A stretch of 64,000 nt of DNA from Prunella strophiata (GCA_036583965.1 JAZBQD010000014.1:3424191-3488190); one strand, 5' to 3'; shown: positions 49,456 through 61,446, numbered from the stretch's first letter. Numbers and translations: made by a program. The notes: a model not told the origin generated them from the sequence alone.

Positions 49456-49620
49456 TTTGCTTGACTTCCTGCGCGTGTCATCTTTCCAAGTGACACGCAG
49501 CAGTGTGGGATCTCACATTTGGATACTTCTCACTTGGCGCCGTGCTCATCCTTCCACTTACATTCTGAAGAGTAATTTCGTATTTTCTTCTCTATCATTT
49601 TGTTTGCCAGCATGGATGGG
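49456..49620. promoter_or_regulatory. Putative conserved element K2 with GCGTG hairpin
   Basis: The block contains an inverted repeat: CTGCGCGTGTCA at 49469-49480 and TGACACGCAG at 49491-49500, giving a 10-bp stem with a 2-nt CG bulge and a 10-nt loop. Two opposed GCGTG cores (the core of AhR/HIF-type sites) lie within it. Further CpGs are kept near 49538, 49541 and 49578. The stop-to-start layout gives no gene. A regulatory role is inferred from motifs. Confidence 0.35.
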
Positions 49621-50388
49621 AGCCATTCCTGGAAGGGGGTGTGCATCGGAGCTGGCACCGAGCAAACCACTGGCACAGGGAAGAGAAGCTGTTCCTGTGT
49701 CAAGAAGGCTTGGGCATGTCTAGGTTGTGCCGCCTATTCCACTCTCAGCTCCGTGCCAAAATTCTGTGTGCACCCTTATGCCAAGGCCTATTGAGACAGA
49801 GACTGTCTGTGAGTGTGTGAATTTATAGATATTTAATTAATAACGGGGCAGATTATTTTCATAGTGATTGTCTCACCTACATTGAGGAAAGAAAGGTGAG
49901 GTGCATGTCCTGTGCTTTGCCCTTGGCTGGAGCCACAAGTTCATTTCCAACCTGACAGTGACAGGTGAGGGATTATTTGTTTGTTTGTTTGTTTATGCTA
50001 TGTTTTTTGTTTAGGGGGAAATTTGTGAGGAGTTGTTTGTTTTGCTTAATTGATGCCACACAGGGCTCTTCCAAAGCAGCCCCCTCATCAGAAACCTTTG
50101 CTCTGAGAAGCCTACTGTAACAAGGATTTATTGCACTTAGCTCTGCTAATGTCACATGTTGGTGAGAGTGTGCCACAGATACTCCTCTGCACTTGAGCTG
50201 AGCATGAATCTTTCAGTCCTAACTGGTGAGCCATGACTGTTTAGTTTGAGCTAAAGCAGCTTGTGTTTTTAGCTGTAATTCTTTGCTAGTCATTATGAAT
50301 GTTAGTCATTACAGAGGCTAAAACTAGACTCTGTTTTTTGGCCCCACTGCAAGGAGGTGAGTCAGGGTAAGGCATTTGTTAAATAAAT
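49621..50388. other. Unique non-coding sequence, no gene seen
   Basis: Ordinary sequence with a (TTTG)n tract listed separately. No exon, repeat family or RNA gene recognised. Confidence 0.5.
49976..49994 (+). repeat. (TTTG)n microsatellite
   Basis: About four and a half TTTG units. Confidence 0.85.
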
Positions 50389-51000
50389 TTGCTGAAGTTG
50401 CTGATTTCTACTGAAATGCTGGCAGGAGCCAGCACTGGCTCCAGCCCCAGTGAATTGGGTGGGTGCTGCCCACCCTCCCTCCCTGCTGAGACCTGCAGTG
50501 AGCTGTGGCCCCTGCTGAAGGGACTGAGGTGTGGGCTCGAGGAGGGAAGCTCAGGAAGCAGCATGGAGCTGAGCGTGTTCCAGGCCAAGCTGGCTCATTG
50601 TCTGCATCACTTGAGGAGCAGTCACCTGCTGCCTGCTTCATCCACTGCTTGCAGTTGTCCTCTCACAGTTCTGAACCTGATGGGTTTTCTTGTTGGGATT
50701 TTTACACAAACTCCAAAGTATCTATATAGCTTTGATGCTATCATTATCTTTTGGGTTACTTTGGCATTCATCAGCAGCAAGGCCCAGTCTCCATCTTGTT
50801 ACAGCAATATTTGCCATTTAGGCAGCCCTGAAGTTCAGGGAGATGAACAAAGACTTTTCCCTCACCCTTGGTGCAAAGCTGTCATAATTCTACTTCCCCT
50901 GCAAGACTCAGCTGCTGGGCTAGCACCATGTCAGCTGCCTGTAATTACTAGTGAGGCAGCATATGACTGTCCTTCCATCACCCCAGAGCTACAAAAATGA
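50389..51000 (+). other. Longest open frame (203 codons), probably chance
   Basis: The longest ATG-to-stop frame in the window. I recognise no domain or repeat. There is a short hydrophobic stretch at about residues 98-130 (including FDAIIIFWVTLAF) that could read as a membrane segment. There is no polyadenylation or splice context and the start lacks a clear Kozak match. The left half lies in GC-richer DNA where stops are rare, so an open frame of this length is not very surprising in 64 kb. Recorded for completeness; I do not call it a gene. Confidence 0.1.
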
Positions 51001-53279
51001 GGAAGAGAGGGAAATGTGACCATTTTATTGAGCACTGTATGTGTGTTCAGGCATGTGTTTGCCTGTGACACTGGGAGCTCTGGGCAAAGCCCTGGAAGGA
51101 CTTCCAAAAAGCCCATCCAGACCTCAAGGCCAAGTGAGCAAACAGCAGGTAAGAGGTGAACTGTGAACAGCCACCTTTTGCAGAACTTCGGTGTGATTTT
51201 GAACAGTTGTAGTCTAGTCACTGACTCATCCCCTCCTCCCCCTTTTCACTTTTCCTGCCACTCCATGAACAGCATGTGAAAGCACTGAAAGAAAATAAGA
51301 ATATTAAACTCATAAACATACCTGCCTCCTATCTGGCACTCATCCCAGCAGCCTGGTGATCTCCTCAGTTGTCCAGCAGATAGTTGAAAAACAAGAGTCC
51401 TGTGAAGATTAGCATGTCACCATATCCCTGCCAGATGGCAGTGAGTAAAACACGGGCAAATTGCATTGGCTCTGCTTCTATCATGACAATCACAACAGAA
51501 ACACTCCAGCGTTGCAACTTCGCTATTTTTTAAGCTAAGAAAATGCAGGGACTGCAAAGTAGGGCAATCATGGAATGCTAAACACTATTTAAACCTAATT
51601 GCAACGAAATGAGGAGACTCTGAAGGGTGCAAACACTAGTGAAAGTGGTGCTTCAGGTTTTAGCCACTCTCTTGAGAAGTATGGGGGTGAATTTCAGGAA
51701 GTTGGCACTGGGCATATTTGCCTTGCCATCCTGCTGAAAGGCTCTTGCCAACTTAAATTCAATTTAAAATCAGTTTTTTTGCTAAATGGCCATTCTCAGT
51801 TTGAGAAGCTTTTGACTCTTTAGACCTCAGCAAAAGAGGAGTGGAACTGGACCATAAAGCTTGACCACGTGTTTTTAAGCCAGTGCACTGAGACCCTCCC
51901 AGTTTCATGAGGATAAGCAATTTGAGGTAATGGCATAAAAGAGATAGAAGCTTCAGCATGCAGATTGCTGCTGGTGTCATGCTGCAGTAAAGCAATCCCT
52001 CTGGTGGAAACTTGCCCCCAAATGGCAAAGGACAATCTCTGCTCTTGTCACTTGTCACACAGCACTCAGCTGAGCCACTGTAACAACCCCCTGTAGAAAA
52101 GGGAGGCCCTGCTCCTCCCTGTTTGGAGCCCAGGCTCTTCATGTGCCACATTTTTTAGACCCTTATCTAGCCTTGACCAAGTCCATGAGTTGCTTGAATC
52201 AGTGTGCACACAGGCCTTGTGTTTCTGGAACAAAGAGCAAGATCCATCTCCTGAGACACCCCCTCCAGCTGGTACAGAAAATCATCTTCCCTTCAGTGAG
52301 AGGAAGCACGTATGGGAATGTGATGTGACACCTGGGCAGCAGAATTCTGGGATATTGCTCAGGATCTTACCTGTGCAGATCAAAACATCCCAGGACAGAG
52401 CACTGGCTTGCTGTGCCACAGAGCTGCCCAGTGCCTGGTGCAGCCATGTAGTACTGATCCAGTAATTTGATTTAGTGTTTGGGGTAGCAAAAGGCTACCA
52501 TGAGTGGGCCTGCACTGCTTTTTGACCTTCAGTGCTGGCAGTGCCTGTTCAGGTTGTTTGAAAAGCCATTCTTCCCTTCTGCCAGGCTCCTGGCCCCATC
52601 CTGGACAATTTGTTTTGGCTGGTATCAGACAAAAGTCACAAAAGCATCAGAACTTGCAGAGTTACCCAAGGACATTTGAACCTCTGTAGACTTGCTGGTC
52701 AGCAGTGATTTGTGACTGCAGGCTTTCAGCAGGCATTTGAGTTCCCTCTGAACCATCACGGGTATAAATGCTGTGGGGATGACCTTGTCAAAAGTATCCT
52801 ACAAAACCAAATTTGAGAGCAGCCTGAGATGAAGAATTTAGTGTGGAAAAGGTGCTTATTCTGGTGTTAGGATGTGTTCTGGGCAAAAGTGCCCATTACC
52901 CTTGAAGCTGTGGACAACTTCCTCGAGTCCAGTTTCAGGGACAGCAGCAAGAGTGTGGGCAGGCTAAAACTGCATTTCCCACTCACAGTGAGTGCCCTGC
53001 AGGATGGGGGCTGGCAAGGTGTGTGTCTCTGCTGGCTGGAGAATCAGCTTTGTTGGTTGCTTTGGATTCATTTCAGGTCAGGTAAATGGGGAGAGATGGG
53101 GGTTTTTAGCCCTTTGATGAGTCAAAAAGGAGTTTGGCAACTTTTGGCTGAGGTGCTGAAATGTTGTTTTTGTCCATAATAAAACTGCCTGGTTTGTAAC
53201 AAGGCTGTTCTGCTGCTGGTTTGGGTTTGAGTGGCACGGGTCTCAGCAGGGCAGCAATGCCTGGCACAGCTCCTTCTAC
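51001..53279. other. Unique non-coding sequence, no gene seen
   Basis: Ordinary sequence. The largest frame is 130 codons on the minus strand (51759-52151), without a domain. Nothing else recognised. Confidence 0.55.
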
Positions 53280-53600
53280 AAGTTCATTTGCTGTGTACTT
53301 AATGATACCAGGCAAAGACTTACAAATCCTTCTACAAGCACCGGAGGAACTCGAATATAATTCATTTAAGGGCTGGTGTTTGGTTTTCAGCATTTGCATG
53401 TTTGTTTGCATTCAGCTTTGCTCTGAACCAGATTCATTCCACGCTCCTCTGCTGCTTGCTCTGCCGAGTGAAGGCTGAAAATCTTCGGCAGCGTATTTCA
53501 AATTACTTGCATCAATTTTGGTAACTTTTCTTCTCCTTAAATGTGTGGTAAAAATTACCTGGCAATATCCTGCTTCATATGAAAATGTTAGCATTGGTAG
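53280..53600. promoter_or_regulatory. Putative conserved non-coding element L
   Basis: Repeat-free block with a perfect octamer ATTTGCAT at 53392-53399, SOX/POU-like spacing around TTTGTTTGCAT, and CpGs near 53341, 53352, 53442, 53465, 53487 and 53492. A 7-bp inverted repeat is present: CTGCCGA at 53461-53467 and TCGGCAG at 53485-53491, separated by 17 nt. Probably an enhancer-type element; inferred. Confidence 0.37.
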
Positions 53601-54140
53601 CTTGGTGTGAATCTATATCCAAGAGTTATTCTGTGGCAGCAGTTCAGCTTGCTGCTGCCTGAAGGGGATCTCCTCCAAACTAAAAGTTTTTAAATCGTGT
53701 CTTAATTTCTTACCTGTTTCTCCCTCTGCCTTTTAGTCTCTTTTCTTGCCCTGAAGCCTCATCCCCTCCTCTCAGCATTGCTCCTAAATGTGCCTGTACC
53801 CCTCAGGCTCTGAGCTTGCACAGGCAGCAAGCACAAAGCCGTGTTATTTGCAGTGAAGTAACACCAGTAGTCAGGAAGGAACAATGTAGTTCAGGCCAGA
53901 CAAAATAAATCTCGCATTTCCTGTCAAGAAACTGGGCCAAAAGCAATGATGAGAGACAGAGGGGGCAAGCCACGCTGCTCAAAACTAGAGACATATGGGT
54001 TAGAAACAACCACAAGCCCTCACTTAGAGACTCAAAACAAAAACCCAGGGTGTTGGATGAAAGAGAAGCAGCACCAGCTCCTCAGCAATAACAGCTCATG
54101 ACGTGGGGTCCAGCCAGCTTCCCAACCCTGGCTGTGTGCT
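53601..54140. other. Unique non-coding sequence, possible weak element
   Basis: Mixed sequence. AAATAAATCTCGCATTTCC near 53905 and scattered CpGs (53696, 53840, 53972 and 54101) give a faint regulatory look. No repeat and no exon recognised. Confidence 0.3.
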
Positions 54141-54260
54141 GCACAAGCAGGGCCTGGATTTCCTGCTACTGTGCATTAATTGTGCCTTGATTAATTTATT
54201 TCATTGATAGCTTGTGCTGTAAATTAGAGAGAGCTGCTCTGTCTCTGGCTTGCTTCTTCA
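54141..54260. promoter_or_regulatory. Weak candidate conserved element
   Basis: GCATTAATTGTGCC at about 54173-54186, then TTGATTAATTTATTTC near 54187-54202: two homeodomain-type cores within 30 bp in otherwise ordinary sequence. No CpG retention. Confidence 0.22.
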
Positions 54261-55280
54261 CCAAGCTCTCTTCCAGGCCACAGGACACCCACTGATTAGA
54301 AGTTGTCACTGCTTTTGTTGTGTTTTAGTAACTCTTGCTGGTTTGCAGAGCTGTGAAAATCTCAGAATTGTGTGCAGTGACACCCTTATCCCCACAGTCA
54401 GGCACTCACCCAGCACAGCTGGTGAAGGGAATATTGAGTGCATGGTAAGGGTTCATCACCAATCTTCAAACCAGTGAGGGTTTTGAGCATGTGTTTATTT
54501 ACAGCAAAAGGCAAAGTACACAGCTAGGATTTGAAGGGCATTTTATTTTTTATTTTCTTTCTGGATATTGATGTGTGTGTGTGGAGAGTGGTTTCATCCA
54601 AGGAGCATCCCAACGAGGCAGAAGGTGAGGGTGGCTCTTTGGGGTGTTCCTAGGGGGGCTGGTGCTGGATCCTGGTCTGTTGTGAAGACTGAACCCAAAG
54701 CAGCACACCAGGTGGTGTAAGAATGTTCAAACAGAGGCAGCACTTTCTTCTTCAAAGTACTGCGCAAAGATTAACTAATTAGATTGTTTTTCCTCCTCCA
54801 TAGGAAGGGTTTGTGAAATAGTGGTCAGGGAACAACTGGGGATATGATTTATTTAAGTGCTGAAATGCTTTGTATAAAGTTCTTCACAGGAGGCCATTAA
54901 GAAGATGCAGTTACTCTTAGAATGTGAAGGGGGAAAAAAAAAAAAAAAGTCCTTTGGGATGAAGAGGCAGGAAGCAAAGAGCAGGCAGTGTTATTATGGA
55001 CAAAGATAATATTTGAGCACCTCAGCTTTAAGTGCTGAGAGTTTGAAATGGGTCTTGAAAATGTACTGAAGAGGCAACACTTTGTATGATGAGGCATATT
55101 TGGATGAATTCAGTACTGAGGGGGGAGATTTGTGAGAATTTGTCCATTTTTAGGAGATATGTCAAGCAGGTGAAGACTGGGAGGATAGTTAGATATTGTC
55201 CTGAGGAGGGCATATTATCACCTGATTTAAAAAATAAATAAATGATAATAGTGAACTCCCCAGAAGGCAGCATGAAGACA
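54261..55280. other. Unique non-coding sequence, no gene seen
   Basis: Ordinary sequence with a 15-A run near 54934-54948. The CR1 fragment begins at the right edge; the sequence upstream of it shows no further CR1. Nothing else recognised. Confidence 0.55.
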
Positions 55281-55739
55281 TTGGGGGGCTGGAGTGTGTC
55301 CAGAGAGGGAAGCAGCTGGGGAAGGGTCTGAGCACAATCCTGTGAGCAGCAGCTGAGAGGGCTGAGGGTGTCTGACCTGGGGAAGAGCAGGCTCAGAGGG
55401 ACCTTGTGGCTCTGTACAGCTCCCTGGCAGGAGGGACAGCCAGGTGGGGTCAGGCTCTGCTCCAGGGAACAGGGACTGGAGGAGAGGGAATGGCCTCAGG
55501 CTGGGCCAGGGAGGTTCAGAGTAGACATCAGGATAAACTTCTTCACAAAACTATTGTTAAGCTTTGAAACAGGCTGCCCAGAGAGGTGGTGGAGTCTCCA
55601 TCCCTGGAGGTGTTCAAGAAAGGACAGGATGTGGCACTCAGTGCTCTGGTCTGATTGACAGGATGATCATCAGTCAAAAGCTGGAGCAGAAGATCTCAGA
55701 GGTCTTTTCCAGCCCAAATGATTCTGTGATTCTGATTCC
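55281..55739 (+). mobile_element. CR1 LINE, 5'-truncated, with 3' tail
   Basis: This is the best-preserved transposon in the window. It reads SDLGKSRLRG at about 55371-55400 (family pattern F-S-L-E-K-S-R-L-R-G) and GRFRVDIRINFFTK at about 55508-55549. The typical 3' region follows: GGCTGCCCAGAGAGGTGG near 55572, a CCCTGGAGGTGTTCAA word near 55603 and GATCTCAGAGGTCTTTTCCA near 55692. It ends in the 8-bp tail repeat ATTCTGTG (55721-55735). A continuous 96-codon frame crosses it, but it uses mixed CR1 frames and is not a gene. About 460 bp remain of an element that is several kilobases when complete. The young look suggests more recent insertion than the 15 kb and 46 kb relics. Confidence 0.95.
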
Positions 55740-57929
55740 ATCGTGTAGGCAGGATTGTCTTTTCAGCTTTAACAGGACTTTGTCTGCTCATTTCCCACTG
55801 CTGTGTGCTGTAAGCTGGAGAGGAAAAGGAAGGGAGGTAGCACTTTATTGGGGAATGATATGCAAATTCCAGGTGAGGCATCTGTGCTTCTGTAAGTTCT
55901 CTGCTGCTTATGAAGTATAGCATAAAAGTGCCTCAGTAGTGATAACTGAAGGCTGGAGAAAAGGTATGTAAAAATTACCATATAATTGGAATGAAATAAA
56001 TAAGGAACCTTTTGACAGGGTTTTTATTGCTTGTAAAGCTATAAATAATCCAAATTTCCAGGCAAAGCTACAGCTGGGTCAGAGAAACTTCCACCTAGAA
56101 GAAGATCTTTGATTCTTAGAACTTGAGGGCATCTAGGTCTGCATTTGGGCTCATTTTTAGCAAAAAAACCCTGAATTTAGCTCAGACCCCACTTGTTTGG
56201 GATCGAGTAGTGACTAGCATGTGTGCTACAGTAAGGGCTGAGGATAAAATTATAGCACCATGGAGCCTGCTGTAAATGAGTACCTGAGTTAGGAGCTAAA
56301 GGCATCTGTGTAATCAACAGAGACAGGTAGGCTCATCCCAGGGGCTCAGAGCTGCCCCACTGGGAGCTGCCTTGGCTCCAGGAGCACTCAGATCCCTGAG
56401 GGGGCTGATGTGAGCACCCACTGGGTGCCTGCTGAGGGACTCCTGTCCTTGGAGTTGCATTTTCAGAGGAACAAAACTGCACAAGCAGCTCCAGGCTTGC
56501 ACTGGAACCGGGAATTGAAGGATCTGAAACACAAGATTTCCCCTGATTTAACAAAGAACATCTTGGATGATGTTGCTGAGTTTCAGAGTTCTCTCTAGCA
56601 GAGTTCAACATGTACTCCTGATCAAATTCAGGATTGAATTCTCACTTTGAGTGTGCACATCTGTTAATATTTTAACTCATCATGTATCAGAATTCTGCAG
56701 ATTTCCTGGCAAGTCGTGCTCAGGATGAAGTCTTTCCAACTGTTTGTATTCAAGGATGTGTTTATATATACATGGGTATATACAAACACACATGCTCTAG
56801 ACAGTGTGTAGGTGAGAATGTTGCTACAAGGAAAGATTATTCCAAATTATTTATTGCAGTAGACAGTAGAAGTCTGATGCCTCTAGATCGCTTCAGTTAA
56901 TTTTAAATGATCCTGTTGGACCAAAAAAGTGTTTGCTCTGCCTTGGGCTTGCTTTAAAATTTGCTGTTGAAAAAAATTCCAAGTTTTAGGAGTAGATGTC
57001 ATGGAATTCCAGGCTCTAGCAGTAGAATTTTGTCATGCCCTGAGGCTCAGTCCCAAGCTGGTGATGCCACAAGCCTGTGAAGGTCTCTGTGTCACTTGGA
57101 TGGCCATTTCCAGGCAGTGACTCAGAGCAGCAGGCAGGCAGGGGTGCCAGAGGAGCTGAGCTCAGCTGGGACCAGGGCAGCTCCACTCCTGCAGCACAGG
57201 AGCTCCTGAGCTGGGCATCACCCCTGGACCTGCCAGAGCAGCTGCAGCAGGATGGGAGCACCTCCTCTCCCACTCTCCTCCCTGTGCATTTCTCTTCCCT
57301 TCCTCCCCTCACTGGCAGCAGCTGGAGTTTCCCCAGCAGTGTAGCTGGGAAATGGGAAAACTTGGTGAGGTCTCCTGGCTGGAGACCAGGCTGTGCCTTA
57401 TTTTCTGCAGACTCCAGCTCATACCCTGAAGCTCAAAGAGCAGACATTTGTGCAGAGGCTAAACCTGGCCAGGGAGGTGTGTTTTGGGAAGCCTCAGCTG
57501 TTGTATACAATATATTTAGCTTTTATATTATTTTTTTTTCACCCCCTTTAGAAAAGGAGGAGAGTTCATGCAAATTGCAAAACCAAACATTGGTAATTAA
57601 GACTGAATTCAGGTTGTCCCTCCAATCACACTCCTGCCCTCTTGTGTGAATGCCCTGTGATACACTTTTGAACTGCAAAAACCTGGGCTGGTTTTCCTCC
57701 TTTGGTGCAGACAATGGACACACAACAGGACAGAATTAATGGGCAAGTTGAAAAGTGGCATTTCCTAACCTTAAAATGCTTGATTTTAACCTTTTTCTCC
57801 CAATGCTTTTTGAATGTTTTTTTCCCCCCAGTGTTTCTGTTGTCACTGATTTCTGAATAAACAGTTAACTAGGTCTGACAAGAGGTGTTTCTGTCTCATG
57901 CAGCTTCTCTGAAGTTACTGGTTTCATCA
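55740..57929. other. Unique non-coding sequence, no gene seen
   Basis: Ordinary sequence. A 190-codon plus-strand frame (57077-57649) begins in a GC-rich patch (57030-57320, short GCAG/CAGC words) and has no domain, so I treat it as chance. A T run lies near 57531. Confidence 0.5.
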
Positions 57930-58120
57930 GGGATGAATTTGGCCCATTGCATCTAATGAATTGTATATTCCAAAATCAATATTAATAATGCTGGGTGCTC
58001 TTTTTAAATAGACTGTAGACATTCATACAGTCTGTGTAAAGTTCATATGAAATGATACTTGCCTATTCTTAACTCATTCTTTTGTTTAATAAATAATCCT
58101 TCAACCTTTCAGTGGTTGGT
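57930..58120. promoter_or_regulatory. Weak candidate conserved element
   Basis: AT-rich block with AAAATCAATATTAATAATGC near 57972-57991 and TTTAATAAATAATCC near 58085. No CpG. Only a faint regulatory appearance. Confidence 0.18.
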
Positions 58121-58670
58121 TTCTGGGATTCTGTTGGACATCTGTATTTGTCATTTAGGGAGTCATCATCAGTGAATCTTTCCCTCCTCAAACTTTTGTC
58201 ATAAGGCCCAGGGTTTTCAGCATTGTTGACTGCTTCTCATTGAGTTTGGGGTCTGCTTTTGTGGGTTTTTAATATATTTGTCACTTGTTCTGTTGGTGAG
58301 TTGGCAGTTTATCAGTTGAGGGAAATGTACAGCACGGTTAAGGCACAAAGAAGGAAAATCAACTGTGCACTTGCTGAAAATCTGCATTTGCTGCAAGGCA
58401 CCATTTCAAGTGGGGGATTTGAGTGACTCACAGAGGATGGAGGGATTCATAATTTCCATAGTAGAGCACTGTTTGCTAGGACTTTTGTATTTTTCATTAG
58501 AGGCATCATTACACAATGTGGAAGAAAAAAAACGTCTAGCCTTCACAGTGAGCTTTCCTGATTGTAAATGGGTCTGGATATCCTGTGCTAAAATGTCAGG
58601 TTAGATCCTTTGTAAACTCTGAAGCCTGCTCTCAGAATAGAACACTTCTGGAGTGTATTAAATTGGTGTT
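58121..58670. other. Unique non-coding sequence, nothing recognised
   Basis: Ordinary sequence with one 79-codon frame (58365-58604) lacking a domain. No repeat or RNA gene seen. Confidence 0.5.
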
Positions 58671-59015
58671 AATTGAGAAACACATATGCCAATGACATTT
58701 TAAGCTACGCTAAATAAAACCAAACCTTTAGCAGGTCCCTATCACAGAGAGATCCTGAGATTTCACTGAACCTGCTGCTGCCGTCATCTTTTTTCCATCT
58801 ATGCATATGTTGCTTGCAATGATATATGGTAACTCCTGATGCAAATACCACTCATGCTGTTACAGCTTAAAAGGCCCAGAAATAGAATGCAAACACAATG
58901 TCTGTTTTTTTCTTCTCAATGTTATAAAAACCTATGACCAGCAGCCTAAAGTTTGATTCCTTTTCCCTGCAGTTTTCACACCAGCTGACTTCAAAACATG
59001 CGTTTCGCGCTGCAA
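58671..59015. promoter_or_regulatory. Weak candidate conserved element
   Basis: Repeat-free AT-rich block with GTTAATTGAG near 58668-58677, TATGCATATGTTGC near 58799-58812 and CATGCGTTTCGCGC near 58998-59011 (three CpGs). Modest motif content; inferred only. Confidence 0.22.
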
Positions 59016-60949
59016 GTCATAAAAAATTCATCTTTTTTTTTCTTTTTTTTAAAAGGGACTGATCCTGCAGGTGTCTCAGGGCTCTCTGGCTCCTGCCCCA
59101 GGTCAACACTTCAGGAGGGGTCCCGTCCTCAGGTGACCCAGTGCCCAGTGCACGCACTGACTCCGTTCCCCAGCGTGGCTGGCCCCTGTATCAGGCCAGA
59201 ACGTGTGCTTTATCTTAAGATAAACAGAGCCACTTGAAAAACACAAAGCAAAATGGGGGTTGAAGTCCCAGTTGTGTCAATACACACATGGGATGGGGCA
59301 ATATTTTGTTGCACATTTGGTTTGTTAGAGAGAAGAAAGGGCAGCCTGGCAGTTTGCTGGGGCTGGGTGTTGCCAGCAGTGAAATCCTGCTCCAGTGCAG
59401 CAGCACAAACCCTGCCTGGCTCTGCAGGACTGCTCTTGCTGGAGCAGCTGTCTTCTGCTGCAAGTCAGGGCAAGGGGTCAAGAGCCATTTATGAGGTGTG
59501 GTACCATTGAGCTGGCGTGGCACAGCTGCAAGGGAAGCTCTCAGTGCTCCTTCAGGCAGCTCCTGTGCCTTACTGGGGGCAGATATGGGGGAAAGATTCC
59601 TGTTCCTCTCTACTCAGAAGTCAGGCAGGCTAAAGTAACTCAGTTCATTATGCATGATGCCAGTCTTTGCAGCTCACCCTCACTCCTGGTGTTTCAGGAA
59701 AGGCAACCCAAGGGTTGTGGAAGGTCTGGTGGGAATGTGTCATCATGTGGGACACGGGCAACTGGTGGCTTTGCTCCGGGTCTCAGTGAGCTGGGTGTTG
59801 GCTGTGGTGTCTGTCAGGAACCAGGACTGGGGTTTATTGTCTACCATTATCTAATAAAAGGAAATTTTTAGGAAGCTACTAAGTTTTTGAAGTGGTACCT
59901 CCCTTCCAAGCCTTCTCTTGTTTGAGAACTGTGTTTAGTAGTTCCTAATTCAGGACATGTATTTTTCGGGCCAGCCCTGTTTTCCTGCTCATTTTTGTTG
60001 TGCCCAGCGAAGTGCATGTTTTCAAAATGGATATGTGCCTACAGCACCCTACAAAGATGGCAGCACCTGTGTTTGCATTGTGCAGATGAGAAAATGCAAA
60101 GCCATTTCATTAACCCTGGCCTGGGCACCCCTCACTGAGTGACAACTCTGTAGGTGCAGGGCTGTGCAGATTGTAGCACCAAATATTTCCTCCTGCCTGC
60201 TCACCTACCTCACGGACCTACCTGCATGCTGGAACAGCTCGGGGCAGGTCAGGGGGAGTTCAGGAGCTCAGAAGAAAGGGTCAGTTTTTGTGTGAGTGAT
60301 GTGCTGCTCCAGCTCACTGATGAGGCGTCTGGCAGGCCACCCCAGCTCTCAGGCATGTCCAGAGTGCCCTTCTTGTGAAACATGCTCAGCACCTGTTTGC
60401 CAGAGGTGACTTTTTGAGGCTCCCTCGATGGCAGAGCTGCCTCACAAGCAGCTCTGCTGGACCCCTGCAGGTCTCTGTGGCCGTTCTGCCGCGTTTGCCG
60501 CAGATGAGCGTGGCATGCACGGCAGGCTTTGCAGAGCCCTGGGTACAGTCTGCACAGTGGCACCCGCTGGCACAGAGGGAAGCAGAGGCTGAGCAATGGA
60601 GCTGGGGGGCCCTGAGTGTCCTGGCATGGGAGTACTTGTGTGGTGGGGCAGCTTGGAGGTGTTTCACTCCTGGTGTTTTTGTGCCCAACGCTCTTTTCCA
60701 CTTTCAGGAGAGCTTTTATAGCTGAGTTGGAGATTAATCCCCACACACACCCACACTGAGGGTTCTGTGCTGCTGGCACCTTGTTGCTTTGGAGCCACCA
60801 GTGGGAAGGGAGCAGCCAGGCTTCCAGCAGCAGCCGTGGCTCCCAGAGGGACTGTTGGGAAGGAGGAAGCCCCCGGCAGGGCTGGGGACCAGACAGTCTC
60901 TCCCCAGGCAGGTCAAAGGGTGAGCTTGCTGTTTACAAAATCGGTAAAT
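59016..60949. other. GC-richer unique sequence, no gene supported
   Basis: The GC-richest long stretch of the window, so stop-free frames are long: 158 codons plus at 59395-59871, and 176 minus (60249-60779) opposite 116 plus (60375-60725). None shows a recognisable domain. The frames on opposite strands cover the same bases, as expected from composition. Scattered CpGs near 60481-60515 do not make an island. A diverged exon cannot be fully excluded. Confidence 0.4.
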
Positions 60950-61330
60950 AGGCAATTATTCAGCCTGGCAGCAGGCAAAACACCACACAGGATGTAAATC
61001 CTTGCCAATTCAGCATTATCTGGCAGGGAATGGGTTGGAGATCCAAGGATCCCTTGCAGCAGCAAAAGGGAGCTCTCTGCACTTTAAAAACCTTTTAGGG
61101 TCATTGTGTGATGCCACGGAGCCATTAAGGAGTCCTCACGTGCCAGGAGCAGTTTAACAGGCCCAGTGTTGGGCACTTAATTGTGTCAATAATTATTCAC
61201 GCATTAGCACCGGCTCCTCCTTAAAGTGTGTGCTGCAGTGACTCATTAAGTTATTACTGGTATTCATTACCAATAAAATTAGCCTTTTCTCAAAGTGTAA
61301 AACTTATGTTTTATAGAAAAATATTGCTAG
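60950..61330. promoter_or_regulatory. Putative conserved non-coding element O1
   Basis: Repeat-free block with CACTTAATTGTGTCAATAAT near 61174-61193, ATTATTCACGCATTAGCACC near 61192-61211 and GTTATTACTGGTATTCATTACC near 61250-61271. CpGs are kept near 61116, 61139, 61201 and 61211. Paired homeodomain-type words with retained CpG are typical of deeply conserved enhancers. Inferred; not aligned. Confidence 0.42.
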
Positions 61331-61442
61331 AAGCTTTGCTCTACTCCCTGCTTGGTGCAGAGAAAAGCAAGACTACGTGGAGATGAAGCAGTATTTTTTT
61401 TTTTTTGTCCCAAAAGAGGCACTCAAATTATAAAGAGTTTTG

Positions 61443-61446
<4 letters not shown>

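Noticed and set aside
55368..55658. 96-codon plus-strand frame as a possible gene
   Set aside because: It lies wholly within a CR1 fragment and reads mixed CR1 frames.
57077..57649. 190-codon plus-strand frame
   Set aside because: It begins in a GC-rich, CAG/GCAG-word patch where stops are rare. It has no domain or splice context and is opposed by a minus-strand frame over the same bases.
60249..60779. 176-codon minus-strand frame with a 116-codon plus-strand frame opposite
   Set aside because: Open on both strands because of GC-rich composition; no recognisable protein family.
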